The notes below the pieces were generated by a model, which saw only the letters and a program-made list of their open reading frames with translations, searched no databases and had not been told where the DNA came from. A stretch of 64,000 nucleotides of DNA from Entonaema liquescens (taxonomy: Eukaryota; Ascomycota; Sordariomycetes; Xylariales; Xylariaceae), in contig CADCSX010000006.1 in assembly GCA_902805475.1 (NCBI GenBank), positions 3,319,710 through 3,383,709 on the forward strand. Reading direction: 5' to 3'. Below, piece by piece: positions 26,922 to 41,831 of the stretch; position 1 is the stretch's first letter; every line of letters starts with the position of its first letter. The position numbers and the translations under genes are program-made.

Positions 26922-27874
26922 TTATTAAATTTTAAAATATTTTAAAATAAAATAATAATTTAATTTTTATTAATTTTAATAATAAAATTTTTCGTTATAA
27001 TATTATTTTTTAATTATATATTATTTTAGATAAAAAAATATAATAATAAATAATATATTTAAAAAATATAAAAGATTTAAAATATAAAAAAAATGAAAAT
27101 TTTAATATTATATAATTTTATTTTAATTTGTTGATTTTAATATTATTTAAAAAGAATATTTAGAAATTTTTATAATAAGATTAATTATATAATATATTAT
27201 GATAATATTAAATAAAATTATTAAATTTTTTAAATTATTTAACGTAAAATTTATTAATAGAATTCTATAAATAAATTAAAAAAATATAATATTTAAGAAT
27301 AATTACGATAAAGTGTATAATGTAAGTGATAAATTATAATAAATAATTTAAAAGTTAATTATATATAAAAGGTAATTAATGGTATTTAATATATTTAATT
27401 TATAAATAAAAGTTTTATAAAAAATATATAATTATATTAATATTATATATTTAAATTAAAATAAAATTTAATAATTAATATTTATTTAATATTAATAATT
27501 AAAATTAATAAAACATATTAATATTTATATAATTAATTATTTAAATTATGTATTAATATATTTTTTACTAATTTTGAATTACTTTTAAAAATATTTTATA
27601 ATAAATATAAAAAAGATTTTATATTAATTTTTATTAATTAATTTAAAAAATAAATTTAATTCATTTTATATAAAAGATTATAAATATTAAATAAATTATT
27701 TAAATATATTCATAAAAAATTTTAATTTATAATTAATAATTAAAATTTATAATTTATTATTAAATTTATTAATAAGATTTTATAAATTTTAAATATAAAA
27801 TAAAAATTTATTATTATTAATTATTATAAAATAATTAAATATATAAAAAATACAAGTAATTTATTAAATTAATG
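26922..27874. other. Unassigned AT-rich DNA
   Basis: No gene, RNA or recognised repeat. G survives more than C on the plus strand at about 27170-27380. Confidence 0.45.
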
Positions 27875-28022
27875 ATATTAAATATAATTTAATATATATT
27901 TATAAAATTAAAATTTAATATAAAATTTAATATATAATTATTAATTAAAATTTAATAAAATTTTAATATATTAAATTTTAAAAAAATTAATTTTAATCTT
28001 ATTTTATAAAATTACTTTATAT
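27875..28022. repeat. R3 copy 2
   Basis: Same direction and length as 12095-12242, with nearly every C and G converted to T and A. The opening hairpin survives as ATTAAATATAATTTAAT. Confidence 0.65.
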
Positions 28023-29516
28023 TTAATAATTTTATTTTCTTTTTCTTTATTATTAATAATTTAATAACAAAAAAATAATTAACTTTAAAATAAATTTATT
28101 TTATAAATAATTAATTTTCTAATAAATTATTTATTTTTTAAATATTTATTTATTTAAACTTTAAAGAAAATAAAATTTATTTTATTTAAAAATATATTTT
28201 AAATATATTATTCTAATAATTTTTATTTTTAAAATGTATATTTTTTTTATATAAATAAAATAATTTAAAAAATATTTTTAAAGCTTTAATTTATAATTAT
28301 TTATTTTTATTTACATAATCTTATAATTTTATTAATAATTTATAATTTAAAAATTTTTTAATTTTTTTAATTAAATTTTCATTTATTTTTTCTTTAAATA
28401 TATTTTTCCTAATATATCTTTATTATTTTTATAAATTTTTTAATTATTAAAAAAGATTTTTAATTTATAACTTATATCATTTTATTTAACATTATTAAAT
28501 TATTTTTTTATTTTTTTATATTTTTAAATATTTAATAATTTTTAATATATTATTAATTATTATTATATAGAGATTTTATATTAATATAAATTTATAAAGT
28601 TTTTAATAAATAAATTTATATTATAATATTTGTAATAATATTTTTTTAAAATTTAAAAAAATAATATTAAATTTTTTTACTTTTTATTTATTAAATACTT
28701 TATATTTAAAATATTAATTTTAAATTTTATTTATTAAAATAATTTATTAATTTATTTTAAATTAAATAATAAATTTCACAACTAATTTTTATATTTTATA
28801 AAAATAAAGATTTTTTTTAATTTTAAAATTTTTAAATTAAATAAAATTTTTAAATTAAATAAAATTATTTAAAATATTAAATTATTTTTTATAAAAATAA
28901 AAAAGTAATTATTTTTAAATTAAATTAAAAATTTTTATTTATTTAATAAAAAAGTATTTATTATGATATTTTTTTTTAATTTTAAATAATAAAAATATTT
29001 TAATAAATATATTAAATTTAAATTAAAATAAAGTAATTTTCATAATTTATTTATTTTAAATATTTTTTTAATAAATTTAATTAGAATTAATATTTTATAT
29101 TAAAATTTTTAATTAAATTTTTTAAAATATTTTAAAATATTTTTTTTAATAAATTATTTTTTTTTTTATTTATTTTTATAAATTTTTCTTAAATTAATTT
29201 AATAAATTTAAATTTAAATTGATTTTATTAAATAAAAATATTTATAATTTTATATAAAATATTAATAATATAATAAAAAAATTTTTTTAAAATAATAATA
29301 ATATATTTAATTTAAATAATTAAACGTTTTATTATATTAATTATTTTTATTTAAATATTATTAAATTTTATAAATTTAAAAATTATATAATTATTTTTAA
29401 TAATATATATTAATAAAATATATATTTATTTATAAAATAATATTTAAATATAATAAATTATTTATTTAATAAAAAAATATAAAATTATTATAATAATTAA
29501 TTTAAAATATATATTA
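28023..29516. other. Unassigned AT-rich DNA
   Basis: No gene or recognised repeat. Long T-rich and A-rich stretches alternate and no frame is open. Confidence 0.45.
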
Positions 29517-29524
29517 ATTTTTAT
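29517..29524. repeat. Left 8-base target duplication of M1 copy 2
   Basis: ATTTTTAT, identical to 29982-29989. Confidence 0.85.
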
Positions 29525-29981
29525 AAATAACATTAATTTAATAATAAAAAACGTATTAAATCGGTAATAATTATAATCGTTTTATATTAATAAATATTTT
29601 TCCCCGTATATAAATTTATTAATAATAATTTATAACTTTTAGTTAATTTTATTTTTCGAATTTTTATAATTTTAAACTTTAAATAATTAAATTAATTACG
29701 GTCGCATACGCGTATTTTAAAGTAAAAACACGAGATTTTTTTAAATCGAATAATTAATCGATTAATTAATTAATTAAATGGTTAGTTCGGTAAATTAAAT
29801 AAAGTAATTTAATAAATTAAGATCTGGCAAAGTGGGCATAAAAAGTACGGTCGCGTACTAGTAAATTTGTATAAAAATATATGTAGTACTTATGCAATTT
29901 TCGCGGGTATAGCGTTCCCATACAAAATGGTATAATTATTGCCGACTTAATACGCCCCTTACTGCCGAACTAATATTGCTC
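29525..29981 (-). mobile_element. M1 copy 2, hAT-like MITE (short subtype), reversed, 457 bases
   Basis: The terminal end at 29981 reads, inverted, GAGCAATATTAGTTCGGCAG, and the other end at 29525 reads AAATAACATTAATTTAATAA. It is reversed relative to the other M1 copies and flanked by perfect 8-base duplications. It lacks about 100 bases of the interior found in copies 1, 3 and 5, and shares instead a GACCGTAATTAATTTAATTA joint (inverted) with copy 4. The half near 29820-29980 keeps G and C strongly. Confidence 0.9.
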
Positions 29982-29989
29982 ATTTTTAT
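29982..29989. repeat. Right 8-base target duplication of M1 copy 2
   Basis: ATTTTTAT, identical to 29517-29524. Confidence 0.85.
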
Positions 29990-32900
29990 TATTAATAAAT
30001 TTAAAATTAATTTAATAAATATATAAATAATTAAATAAATTATAATTTATAATTATATTTATTTAATAAAAAATATATTTATTATTTAATAAATAATATA
30101 ATTTTTTTATAATATAAAATTTTATAATTTTATAATATTATAATAATAAATAAATTAAATTTATAATTTTATTTATTTAAATTTATAAATTTTTATTAAT
30201 AAATTATAAAATAAAATATTTTTAAATAAATATTTTAATTATATTAAAAAAAAATAAAATAAAAAGTTTAAAAAAATAATATTATAATAAAAAATTTATA
30301 TATTTAATTTATTTTATTTAATATTTTTATTTTATTAATTATTTTAATTATATTAATAATTTTTATATTAGGTTTTTTTATTATTTTTAAATTATTTAAA
30401 GTTATTATTTATATAATTTATACGGAAAAATAAAAAAATATTAATTGGAATTAAAAATTATAATAATTAAAACGAGAAAAATATAATAAATAAAAATAAA
30501 ATAATTATAAAAGTTAATAGTTTTTTTTTATTAATTAAAAAACAGATGAAATTATTTAAATTATTATAAAAATTATTATAAAAATTATTATAATTACGGA
30601 CGAAATAATTTTTACGGTTATATTGATTATAAATAATAATTATTTAAATAAATATATTATTAATAAATTTATTTTCATTATTTTATTAATAATTATTTTA
30701 ATATTTAACATAAAATATTTATAAATATTAATAATTTAAATTACAATTAATAAAAGTAGTAAATAAACGTAAAATATTATATTATAATAAAAAAAAATAA
30801 TTAAAAAAAATTGTAAAAAAAATATATGTAAAAATAAGCGAGAATGAGTAAATTAAAAAAATTAATATATTTAATAATTATTTTTTTTATTACGTATAAA
30901 ATGTTTTTAAATAAAGATATTATTAAATATATTTTAGATAAAATAATTTAAATTTTAATTTATTAAAATTATTATAATATTTTTAATAATTAAATTGTTT
31001 TTTTTATATATAATTTTATTAAAATTTATAAAAAAAAAGTTTATATTATAAAAAAAAAGTTTTTTATAAAAAATTAATAAATTTATTTTTATAAACAAAA
31101 ACCTTTTATAAAAAATAAAATTTTTAATTTTATTATAATTTAATTTAAATAAAAGGTTATTTAAAATATAAATTTTATAATATATATGTATTTTTAATTA
31201 AATATTATTTTAAAAAACGTATAAAAGTTAATTATAATTTATATTAATATAAAATATTTTAATATTTTAATTAATTATTTATAATTAAAAAAATTTATTT
31301 TTATAAAAAATATAATTAAAAAATTTTATTATATAAAAAAACTATTTTTTAATTAAATTTAAAAAATAATTATAATTAAATATAAATAATAAGTTAATTT
31401 AGTATTAAAATATTAATAATTTATAATAATTTTTAATTACATTCTTTTTATTATATATTTTTTTAAATATATAATAAATATTCAATATTTAAATTATACT
31501 TTAATTATAAATTTATATAATTACTTAATTATATTAATAATAATTATTTAAAAAAAGAATTTTATTTATTAATAAATTTTAACTTAAATTAATATAATAA
31601 TATATATTTTAATTTTTTATATTAATTTATTAAAGAATAATTTAAACAATTTTAATTAAAATTATATATTTATTATTAAAATTAATAATTTATTTAATAC
31701 TTTTATTTTTTTTTTAAAAAAAATAATGTTTTTTTTTTTATTTTATAAATAAATTAATTTGTATTAAATAGAAATAAAAATTTAATTCTATTGAAGATTA
31801 TTATAATAAAAAGTATTTTGTTATTATTTTAAAAAAAGAATTTTTATATAAATAATTATAATTATTATCAAAAAATATTGTTAATAATTATTAAATAATA
31901 AAAAATTTTAATTTAAATAATAATATTATTTATATATGAATATTTAAAAAAAATATTCAATAATATTTAATTAACTGTTAAAAATAATAAAATTTAAGTA
32001 AAAAAACTACCTTTCTTAAAAACTTAATAATTAAAAAATATATTTTTTTATAAAAAAAAAAATATATATGTTTGTTTTCGAAATTTTTATATTAATTTTA
32101 TAAAATAAATTTAAAATTTAATTAATAATTACAATATTTAAAATAAATTAAATTTTATTAAAATAATTAATAAATAAAATATATAAATTTATTTTATAAC
32201 TTATTAAAAAAATTAAATTTAGTTTTTTATTAAATTTTATAAATTTAATATAAAAAAATAAAAAATAATAAATAAAATTTTTAATAATATATAAAAAAAT
32301 AGTAAATTTAAATATATAAAATGATTTTCGTTATTTAATTATCCTGTTTTTGTAATATATTATATAATTAATAATATTTAAAAAAAAACAAGTTATAATT
32401 AATTTACAAGTATTTAATAAAATGGTAATTTTAAATATATACTTTTTATTAATATAAAAATTTATAATTAATAAATTTTAAAAATTATATTATATCATAA
32501 TTATAAATGGATTTAATTTTTTTTATTAATTATTTATTTAATTAAATTATTAAGATAAAATAATGATTATTTTTTTATAAATTTTAAAATATTTAACGTT
32601 ATATTAATAAATTATTAAAATAATTTAAATTATATTTAAAAATATATAAATAAAAAATTAAAACTTTATAAATAATTTATAGTAATATATATTAACAATA
32701 TTATTATTTATTTTAAAATATTAAAAAAATATTTAAAATATTTAATTTTAATTTTTTAATTATTTTAAAATTTTAATTTATTTATTAAATTAAATAAATT
32801 TTTTTTAAAATATTTTATAATTTATTTTTTTAAATATTTAATAAATAATTTAAATAAATTATTGATAAATAATTATATAAAAATTCTTTAAAAACTAAAA

Positions 32901-35734
32901 GTTTTATTTATATTAATAAATTTAAAAATATATATTAATTTAATAAATTTCTTTTAGAAATTTATTTTATAATATTAATAAAAATTAATATTTTTATAAA
33001 AAAAAATAAAACTTATCGTTTAAAAATATACAATAAAAAAGTTGTTTAAAATAATTTTGGGATATAAAAAATAAATAAAAATTTTTTTTTTAAAATTATT
33101 TAAAAACATTTAACATTTTTTAATTATTTTATTTATTAAAATATAAAAAAAATTATATTTTTAAAACTAAATACTTTTAAATAAAATAATATTATTATAA
33201 TAATATTTTATAATAAAAAACAATAAGATAGTTTAAAATTAATTATAAATTTTATTAAATTTATATAATATTTTAATAAAATATTAATTAAAATAAAATA
33301 ATAATATTAAATAATAAAATTAAAAATAATGTATTTAATTTAAATTTATAAATAACTTTAAATTTGTATCCAATTTTATTTATATAATATTTATAATTTT
33401 TATAAATTATAAAATTATATAAAGTATAATTAATTAAATAGCTTTAAAATTTATAAGTTTAATAAAGTTTAATTTATATTTAATAATAATTTTAATTTAT
33501 CTTTTCTAATTTTATTTAAATATTTAATATATACCAAATTACATTAATTTAATATTAAATACTTTATTTAAATTACTTATATATAATAACGTAAGAAATA
33601 TAATAAAAATTATAAATTAACTTAAAAATTAATTAAATAATATAATTAAAAATTTTAATTATATAATTAAAATAATAATAATTTTATTAAATAAAATAAA
33701 AATAAAAATTATTATTAATTATATACATAACAAAAAATTAACCAAAATTATTAAAAAGTTTATAAATAAATTAATTATAAAAAAATCTATGATAAATTTT
33801 TATTATTAATTAAATAATAATAATTTATTATATATAATAGAAAAAAATAATATTAAATATCTATATATCTTTAATAATTATATTTTTATAATATTTAAAA
33901 TAATATATAATTTTAAATATTATTTCGGTTTAAAAGAAATTACTTATAATTTAAATAATTTTAATATTAATTATTTATTTAAAGAATTAATTAATTATTT
34001 TATTTATTATTTTAAATATAAAATAATTTAAATAAATTTAAATTATTTTCTAAATTATTTTAACTATTTTATATAATTATAATAAATTTTATAATGAATT
34101 TATTAAAAGTTTTTATAATAAATATAAATTAATAAATAATTAATTTTAAAAAAAATTATATTATATTAATAATAATATATAAATTTAATAAAAAATTATT
34201 AATTATATTTAAATATATAAAATACATAATAAAAAATTAAAATTTATTTATAAAAATTATATTAAATAAAGATTTTAAATTTATATTAAATTTTTAATAA
34301 TCTTTATAAAAAAATTATAAAATTATATTAATAATAATTATAAATTATTATTTATAAATAAATAAATAAAATAAAAAATGAAATTAAAATATTAAAATTA
34401 TTATTAAATATTATATTATTATTAAATTGGATATTATATAAATATATATTTTTTAATTTTTTAATATAATTTAAATAATATAAAATTTTCAATATTAAAA
34501 AAATTATTAAATAAAATAATTTTTAGTTTTAAAATTAAAATATTTTTATTAATTTTTAAAATGCTAAAAAAGCTTTTTAATTTTAAAATTTAAAAAAGAA
34601 TTTATTAATAAACATTAAAATGGTAATTGATTACGTTATAATAAGAATTAAAATAAAATATAATAGAAATTAAAATTCCTAAATTTTTAAGATAAAAAAT
34701 AAAATTTATTTTTATTTTTTTAAAAATTATTATTTATTAAAAAAATTAAATTAAAAATAATTTTTATAAAGAATAAGTTTTTTTATTATTATAAAAAAAT
34801 TAAAAACTTTATTTATAAATTAAATTTTTTAAAATATTAATATATTTATAAAATTATATTAATTACTTAGTTAACTAATATTAACTTTAAAAAAATTAAA
34901 TTTTTTTAATAAAAAAAATTTCAAACTTAAAAAAGTTTTTATTAAAAAAATATAAATAAATATATTTTTTTTAAAATTAAAACTTTTTTAAAAAAAATAT
35001 ATAAATAAAATTAGAAAAAAATTAATAATTAAATATTTGGTTATTAAAAAAATATAGTTTAAAAAATAATTAATAATATTTTAAAAATTTATTTATAAAA
35101 AATATAATAAAATTAATAAAATAATTGAATTAAAAATATTAAAAAATCAAAAAAAATTAAATAAATGATTTTTTTTAATAATAAGATTAATATATTAAAT
35201 ATAAATATAATAAATTAAAAATTAATTTATTTTATATTAAAACAAATTTAAAGATTTAATTATTTATAAAATATAATATGTTTTACCAATTTTAAATATT
35301 ACAATAAATAATTTTAAATATGTTTAATTTATTTTATTATATTAAATAATAATATTAAATTATTTTAAAAAATTTTTATTATAATAATTTTATAATATTT
35401 AATAAATATAATTTTTATTATTTAAATCGTTTAATTATTTTTAAGAAATAAATAACGTAATATAATTTAGTTAAATTACAATAACTGATTATTTTTGCGA
35501 TATAATTTATTAAAGATTTTATAATATTTAATTTAAAAAATTCCAATAGTTAAGAAGATGATATTATAAATTATAACATTATATAAATAAATTAATTTAA
35601 ATTTATTTTAAATTAAATTTAAAATTATAATAAAAATAAATATATAATAATAAAAAAATAATAAGATTTTAATAAAAATAAATATATAAACAATAAAAGA
35701 TTAATAACTATTTTTATAATATAATAAAAAAAAT

Positions 35735-35805
35735 AAATAAATAAAAAAAATATATAAATAAAAAAAATATATAAATAAAGAAAATATATAAATATATAAA
35801 ATAAA
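35735..35805. repeat. Short tandem repeat of about 19 bases
   Basis: A unit with AAAATATATAAATAAA recurs about three times, with a degenerate fourth. Confidence 0.65.
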
Positions 35806-36486
35806 TTAATTTAATTTAAATAATATTTAATTAATTTTAATATTAATTATTAACAAATTTAAAAAATATTAAGAATATATTTTTTTATTTTATAAATTTT
35901 ATTGAAAATATAATTTACTTAAAATAATTAAATTTTTAAATTTAATTAAAATAAATTAATAACTATTTAAAACTTTATTATATAAATAAATAAAAACGTT
36001 TTTAATTAATATAAAATAATGTAAAATTATAAATAATTATTAATTTAATAATATAATTATTTTTATAATCTTTAAAATAAAGATAATAAAGATTTTATAA
36101 ATATATAAAAATAAAAAAAATAAAACTTTAATATATTATTAAATTAAATTGAATATTTCTTAATAATAATTAATTTTTATTAATTTATTATCTTTTTAAA
36201 TTAGAAAACTCTTGTTTTGTAAATAAATTATTTTAAAACTTTAAAAAATATAAATTTTACAAAATTAATTATAAAAATTATTAAATAAAATAACGTTCAT
36301 AAAATTAAAAACGTTAAAATTTTAAAAAAAAACAATTATATTTACAAAATTAAATAAAAAAACAGAAAATTAATTATATAAAAAAAATAAAAATAATAAT
36401 AATAATAATAATAGTTTATAAATTAATAAAATTTAAATAAAATTTATAAAAGATAAAAAATTCATTAAAGATAAATAACTAATTAT

Positions 36487-36625
36487 ATTTTTTTTTTTGT
36501 AATACTTTTTCTTTTTTTTATTATATTTTCTATATTTTTTACTACATTTTCCCCGTTTTCTATTATGTTTTTTCTTTTTTTTTACGTTTTTTTGTCTTTT
36601 TGCTACACTTTTTTACCTTTTCAAG
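36487..36625. repeat. Pyrimidine-rich tract with TAC / CTAT punctuation
   Basis: About 140 bases of T and C on the plus strand, broken by short motifs (ACTACA, CCCCG, ACG, GCTACAC) at intervals of roughly 15-25 bases. It looks like a degenerate minisatellite of a T(n)-C-T(n) unit. The flanking DNA is A-rich, so the strand composition flips here. No function can be assigned. Confidence 0.6.
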
Positions 36626-37105
36626 CAATTAGTAAAACAATATTTAATTAAATTTAAATTGTAGTATTATAAATTTACCGTAAAAAGTTTAAACTAATTA
36701 ATCGAATTAAAAAAATCACACGTTACTTTAATTTAAAATTTTATTTTAATTATAATTATAATAATAAATTTACCAAAAATATAAAAAGATTTAATTACTT
36801 AAATTAATAATTTTATAATTTATAAAAAGTAATAAATTAAAGAAACCAAAATAACTTAAATACTTTAAATAAAAACTTCGTTTTTAAAAATTAAAATAGC
36901 AATTTAATTAAATATCCCGAAAAATATAATAAATTTATTAAATAACAAAAACGAAAATAAAAAGAAAAAATAAATAACTAAATTAATTAAGCAATAAACG
37001 TCAATACCGAAAATTCTAATAAAAAATATTAAGTAAAAACACTATAATTTAAGATTTTAAAAAAATATAAAAACATATTTAAAAAACTTTTAAAAAAAGG
37101 AAATA

Positions 37106-37252
37106 ATATTAAACATAATTTAATATATATTTATAAAATTAAAGTTTAATATAAAATTTAATACATAATTATTAATTAAAATTTAATAAAATTTTAATTT
37201 ACTAGATTTTAAGAGAATTAATTTTAATTTCATTTTACAAAATTACTTTATA
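37106..37252. repeat. R3 copy 3, abutting family Y
   Basis: Third copy of R3, same direction, with AATTTCATTTTACAAAATTA preserved near its right end as in copy 1. It stops within a few bases of the point where homology between the two Y arms begins (about 37255). The other Y arm has no R3 at its end (52207 onward). Confidence 0.65.
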
Positions 37253-39363
37253 ATTTATTATAAAAGTATTATTTATTAAAAGTTAATCTAATTAATAAAA
37301 TAAAATTAATTATATATATTAATTTAAATGTATTTAATAAAATAATTATTATAAATTAATTAAAAATTTTAATTAAAAATTTTAATATTTATAAATTAAA
37401 TATTTTGCGATATATAAAAAATATAATTAAATCTATAATTATAAATTAAAAAGTTTAATTTAAATTAAATTTTTAATAAAATTAAAGAAAAATAAATGAA
37501 AATTAATTAACGTTAAAATTAATATATACATATATTAATATAATTTATAATTTAATTTATTATTAAAAATAAAGTTTTATAAAAAATATAATGTAATTAT
37601 TAATTGGTTTAAATAAATTATAATAATAATAATTTATTTTAAGAAATAAATATATATTAATTATTTAAAAATAATTGGAAATTTTTGAAAATAAGTTTTA
37701 ATAATAATAAAAATAATGATTTTAATTTAAATAATGATAATAATTTTAATTATATATATAAATTGAATATTACGTTTTTAAAAACATTATATTTAATATA
37801 TAATATAATAATAATTAAAGGAATTTTTTTTAATTAAAATAAAAAAGTTTTGTTATTTTTTAAAAAATAATATTCGAAATGATTAATAATATAATTATAA
37901 ATGGGAATATCATCATAATATAAGAAAAAATTAATATAACGTGAATGATAATAAAGATTAATAATAATAGCATTAATAATAATTTTTTAATAAATGATTT
38001 TATTAATAAAAATAATTTTATTAATAAAAATAATTTATTGAAATTATTATTTTTTTTAAAAAATAAATTAATAAATTTGGGAATATAATATTTAAAAAAC
38101 ATATTAAAAGTATTATTTAAAAATAAGAAAATAATTATAAACTTTTTTAATAATTAATAAAATAAATATAAAATTATATAAATATATTTATTAAATATTA
38201 AAGATAAATTATTATTAAATAAAATATTTAATAATATATATAATAAAAATAAAATAAAATATATAAAAAAACTAATATTATTTAATTATTTAATATTTAT
38301 AATATAATAAATAATTAATAATAAAACAAAAAAATATATAATTATTAATTTAAAATTATTTAATTATTATATATTCATTAATATTTATTTGTTATTATAA
38401 TAATAAAAAATTATTAATAAAATAAAAAGGTAAAAATATTTTATTATAATAAATAATTTAATTTTTCTTTACCAACTATTAATAACGTAAAAATATATTA
38501 ATTAAATAATAATTATTTTATTAAAAAGATTTAAAATATTAAAAATAACATTAATAAAATTTAAAAAAACTTTAACTTTTAATTAACAATTTATAAATTA
38601 AAAATTATTACTTTTTAATAATTTTATTAAAATTTATATTAATAATATAATAATTTATAATTATATAATTAAAGTGTATAAATAATATTTATATAAAATA
38701 TTTTCATTTTTTAGTAATATTAAATTAATATTAAATTTAAAAAATTTATTTTTAAAATTATTTATTAATAAAGTTATTAAATTTTATTATTAATAGCTTA
38801 AATATTATTATTAAATAAAAAGGAATTAATATAATTAATATAATATAAAAGATTAAAATATTTATAATATTATTTATATTAAAAATCTATATTAAAATAA
38901 TAAGGTTTTTATAAAAATAAATTTAATAATATATATAAAAAGGGTAATTTTTATAATAATAAAATATTAATAATTATTTTAATAAAAAATATATATATAA
39001 TAAAAATGCTATTTATATTTATATATATTAAATTATTAGTATTTAAACATTTATAAAAAGAATTAATAAATTTAATAATATTAAATTATTAAGATAGTAA
39101 AAGAGTAATATATTTAAAAATTAATATATTTAAAAAATAAAAATTTAATATATTTATTTTTTATTTTAAAAAACTTTAAAATATTGAAATAATATTAGTT
39201 AATAATATTAAGTTAATAATATTTTTATTTAAAATATTAATAAAAGTTAAAATTTAATACTTTATATAAATATATTAATTAAATGAAATTTAAATATAAT
39301 TGTTTATATATTTAATTATTATATTAATAAATAATTAAATTATTAAAAATATTATAAAATAAA

Positions 39364-39505
39364 TGTGAAAAGTTTTTTTATATTAAAATTAGTTTCATTA
39401 AAAATAATGGGAAATAAAGTTTTTCACGAATTATGTAAATAAATTATTTAAGTTAATAATAAAATTAAATAAATTAACTTTAATTTTGTTAATAATAGAT
39501 AATTT
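39364..39505. mobile_element. M4 copy 1, about 140-base insertion in the Y left arm
   Basis: Relative to the right arm (about 49900), this stretch is extra. It begins with GAAAAGTTTTTTTATATTAA. A second copy lies at about 45055-45195, in the spacer between the Y arms. The flanks may carry a degenerate 8-base duplication (AATAAATG / AATAGATA), but the ends are uncertain and no clear inverted repeat was found. Confidence 0.6.
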
Positions 39506-40998
39506 TTAAAATATTTAATATAAATAAAATAAATATTAAATTAATGGTGATATTTATATATTTATTATAGTTTTAATTGGAAATATATTATATTTTGAAA
39601 TAGTTAAATTTAATATTTAATATATTATTATAATTATTAAAAAAAATAATCGTTAAATATAAAAAAAAAATAATATAATAGAAATTATATTAAAAAATTT
39701 TGTAAAAGGTTTTTAATTAAAATAACCATTAATAAAATGTTTAAATATTATATTATTTAAAGTTATGAGAAAAATAAATGATTAAAATGATTGTGAAAAA
39801 TATTTTAATTAATTAAAAAAATAAATAAAAATATAATTAAATAATTTATTATAAATTAAAAAATAAATTATTATATTATGTATTAAATATAAGTTAAAAT
39901 AATTAATGATATTATTAAATCGCGTATAAAATTTATTAAAAATAATAAATAATAAATAATATTATTTTAAATTAAAATAAATATTTTATAATTTATAAAA
40001 TATTAATATATAAAACTTTGAAAAAAATTAAAAAATATATATAACGGTATTTAAAATATTAACAAAATTACAATTAAAAATTAAAAATAAATAACAAATT
40101 ATTATTAATTAATTTAATAATTATATTTTATTATTTATTTATTTAAAATATTAATAAAAAATATATTATAAATAATAAAAAAAGTTTAAAATCATAATAT
40201 AATAATAATTATTATTTATAAATTTAATAAAAAAATCAATTTAATAATAAATAATATTAAAATATATTATTATTATTTTTTTTATTATATAAATAAAAAT
40301 TATTAATGAAAGTAATATTTAATTAAAATTTTAAATTTATATTAAAATTTTAATAAACATTATTTACGAAATTAAATATAAAATTAATTATATTAATAAA
40401 TTATTATTTATAAATTAATAATTAAATAAAAAAAAACTTAAAATATTATAATAATTATATAATACAATTATTTGTTTTTATTTAAATTATAAATTAATAT
40501 TATTTTAATTTTATAATATAATTTAAATAATATTAAATTAATAATATTAAATTAATAATATTAAAATAAAATTGAAATAAAATAATAAAATAATTTTAAA
40601 TTTTAAATAATTATATTAATTATAAAAATATTTAATAATAATTTTAACTTTAATATATTATATGATTTATATAAAAAGAAATTAAAATAAAAATTAATTT
40701 TGTAATAATGGATATAAAAATATAATATAATAAAATTTATAAATTTATAAAATAAAAAATAAAAAATATAATATATTTTTAATTTTATAAAAATTTATAT
40801 TATTAAATAAGTTATTAAAAATAATTAATATAATATGTTAAATTATTATTGATTATGTAATATATTAACGATTTAATTTATAATTTAAATATTTTATTAT
40901 AATAAAAAATTTATGAAATAATTTTTATAATTTAATTATATAAAATATTATAAAAAATTAATTTATATAATTATTATAAATTATAATTTAAATAAGTA

Positions 40999-41006
40999 AA
41001 TATAAA
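40999..41006. repeat. Left 8-base target duplication of M2 copy C
   Basis: AATATAAA, identical to 41824-41831. The right Y arm has a single unduplicated counterpart at about 48328-48336. Confidence 0.85.
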
Positions 41007-41823
41007 AAATAATGTTATTTTAAAATTATTTTACCGGATTTATAATATAAATTACCTTATTAAATATTTATAAATAATTGGTAATTAAAATTATTAATAA
41101 AATAATATAGTTTTATAACTTTTTAAATTTTACAATGTAAATAATGAAAAATAAATATTCTTAAAACGCTACGTTTTTATTTTTAATTAAAAAAAAGCAA
41201 AGTTAAATATTATAAATAACGTTAAATTTCGCTTTAAATTTATATTTATATAAGAAATTAACTATATTTAAATATTTAACGTCGTTAGCAACATACGTAA
41301 CACGCATTACTTTATCATTCAATAATATCTTTTTTAATTTAAATTATTTATTTACGAAATTAATACCGTTAAATACGCGTAATTGCGCCAATTAAAAATA
41401 TATAAATAACTTTTATTAAAAACGTTAATATCGAAAAAAAATAATATAAAAATATCCTTATTTACAAATTAATATAATTTTATTTATAAATTATTTTATT
41501 ATTATTTAAAAATTACCAATATTTATTTATAAATTACTATTTTTTAATTATAAATTATTTTTAAAATAACTTTACGAAATACAATCGCATTTTTTTAAAA
41601 TTAATATTAATTAATTAATTAAAATTTAAACAATTAAAATATTTTAAAACATACGTAAATATTTATTATTATAATTAAGAAATATTAACTTTAATTTAAA
41701 ATAAAAAAATAAAATTATAAAATTATCAATTTACAATAATATTTATACGCAATAATTAACAATTGTAATTTTAAATAATTTACATTATAAATCCGGTAAA
41801 ATAATTTTAAAATAACATTATTT
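41007..41823 (-). mobile_element. M2 copy C, hAT-like MITE, reversed, 817 bases
   Basis: The ends are AAATAATGTTATTTTAAAAT at 41007 and, inverted from 41823, AAATAATGTTATTTTAAAAT, running into the CCGGATTTATAATRTAAATT block on both sides. The interior is the reverse complement of copy B, including the minisatellite and an ACGCGTATTTAA-like patch. Flanking 8-base duplications are perfect, and the other Y arm shows the empty site, so this insertion is younger than the Y duplication. Confidence 0.9.
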
Positions 41824-41831
41824 AATATAAA
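41824..41831. repeat. Right 8-base target duplication of M2 copy C
   Basis: AATATAAA, identical to 40999-41006. Confidence 0.85.

Larger units (their letters stand above)
29990..37105. other. Longest unassigned stretch, 7.1 kb of AT-rich DNA
   Basis: I see no gene, RNA or member of the families defined here. Local features are a triple AAATTATTATAA repeat at about 30557-30593, tandem units at 35735-35805 and a pyrimidine-rich tract at 36487-36625. At 30830-30900 the plus strand has a patch with retained G (AAGCGAGAATGAG). The block may be one or more transposons whose sister copies lie outside the window. Confidence 0.4.

Noticed and set aside
37860..38102. 80-codon open stretch, minus strand
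   Set aside because: Low complexity (Ile, Leu, Phe, Lys, Asn). It lies inside Y and is not preserved as an open frame in the other arm by eye.
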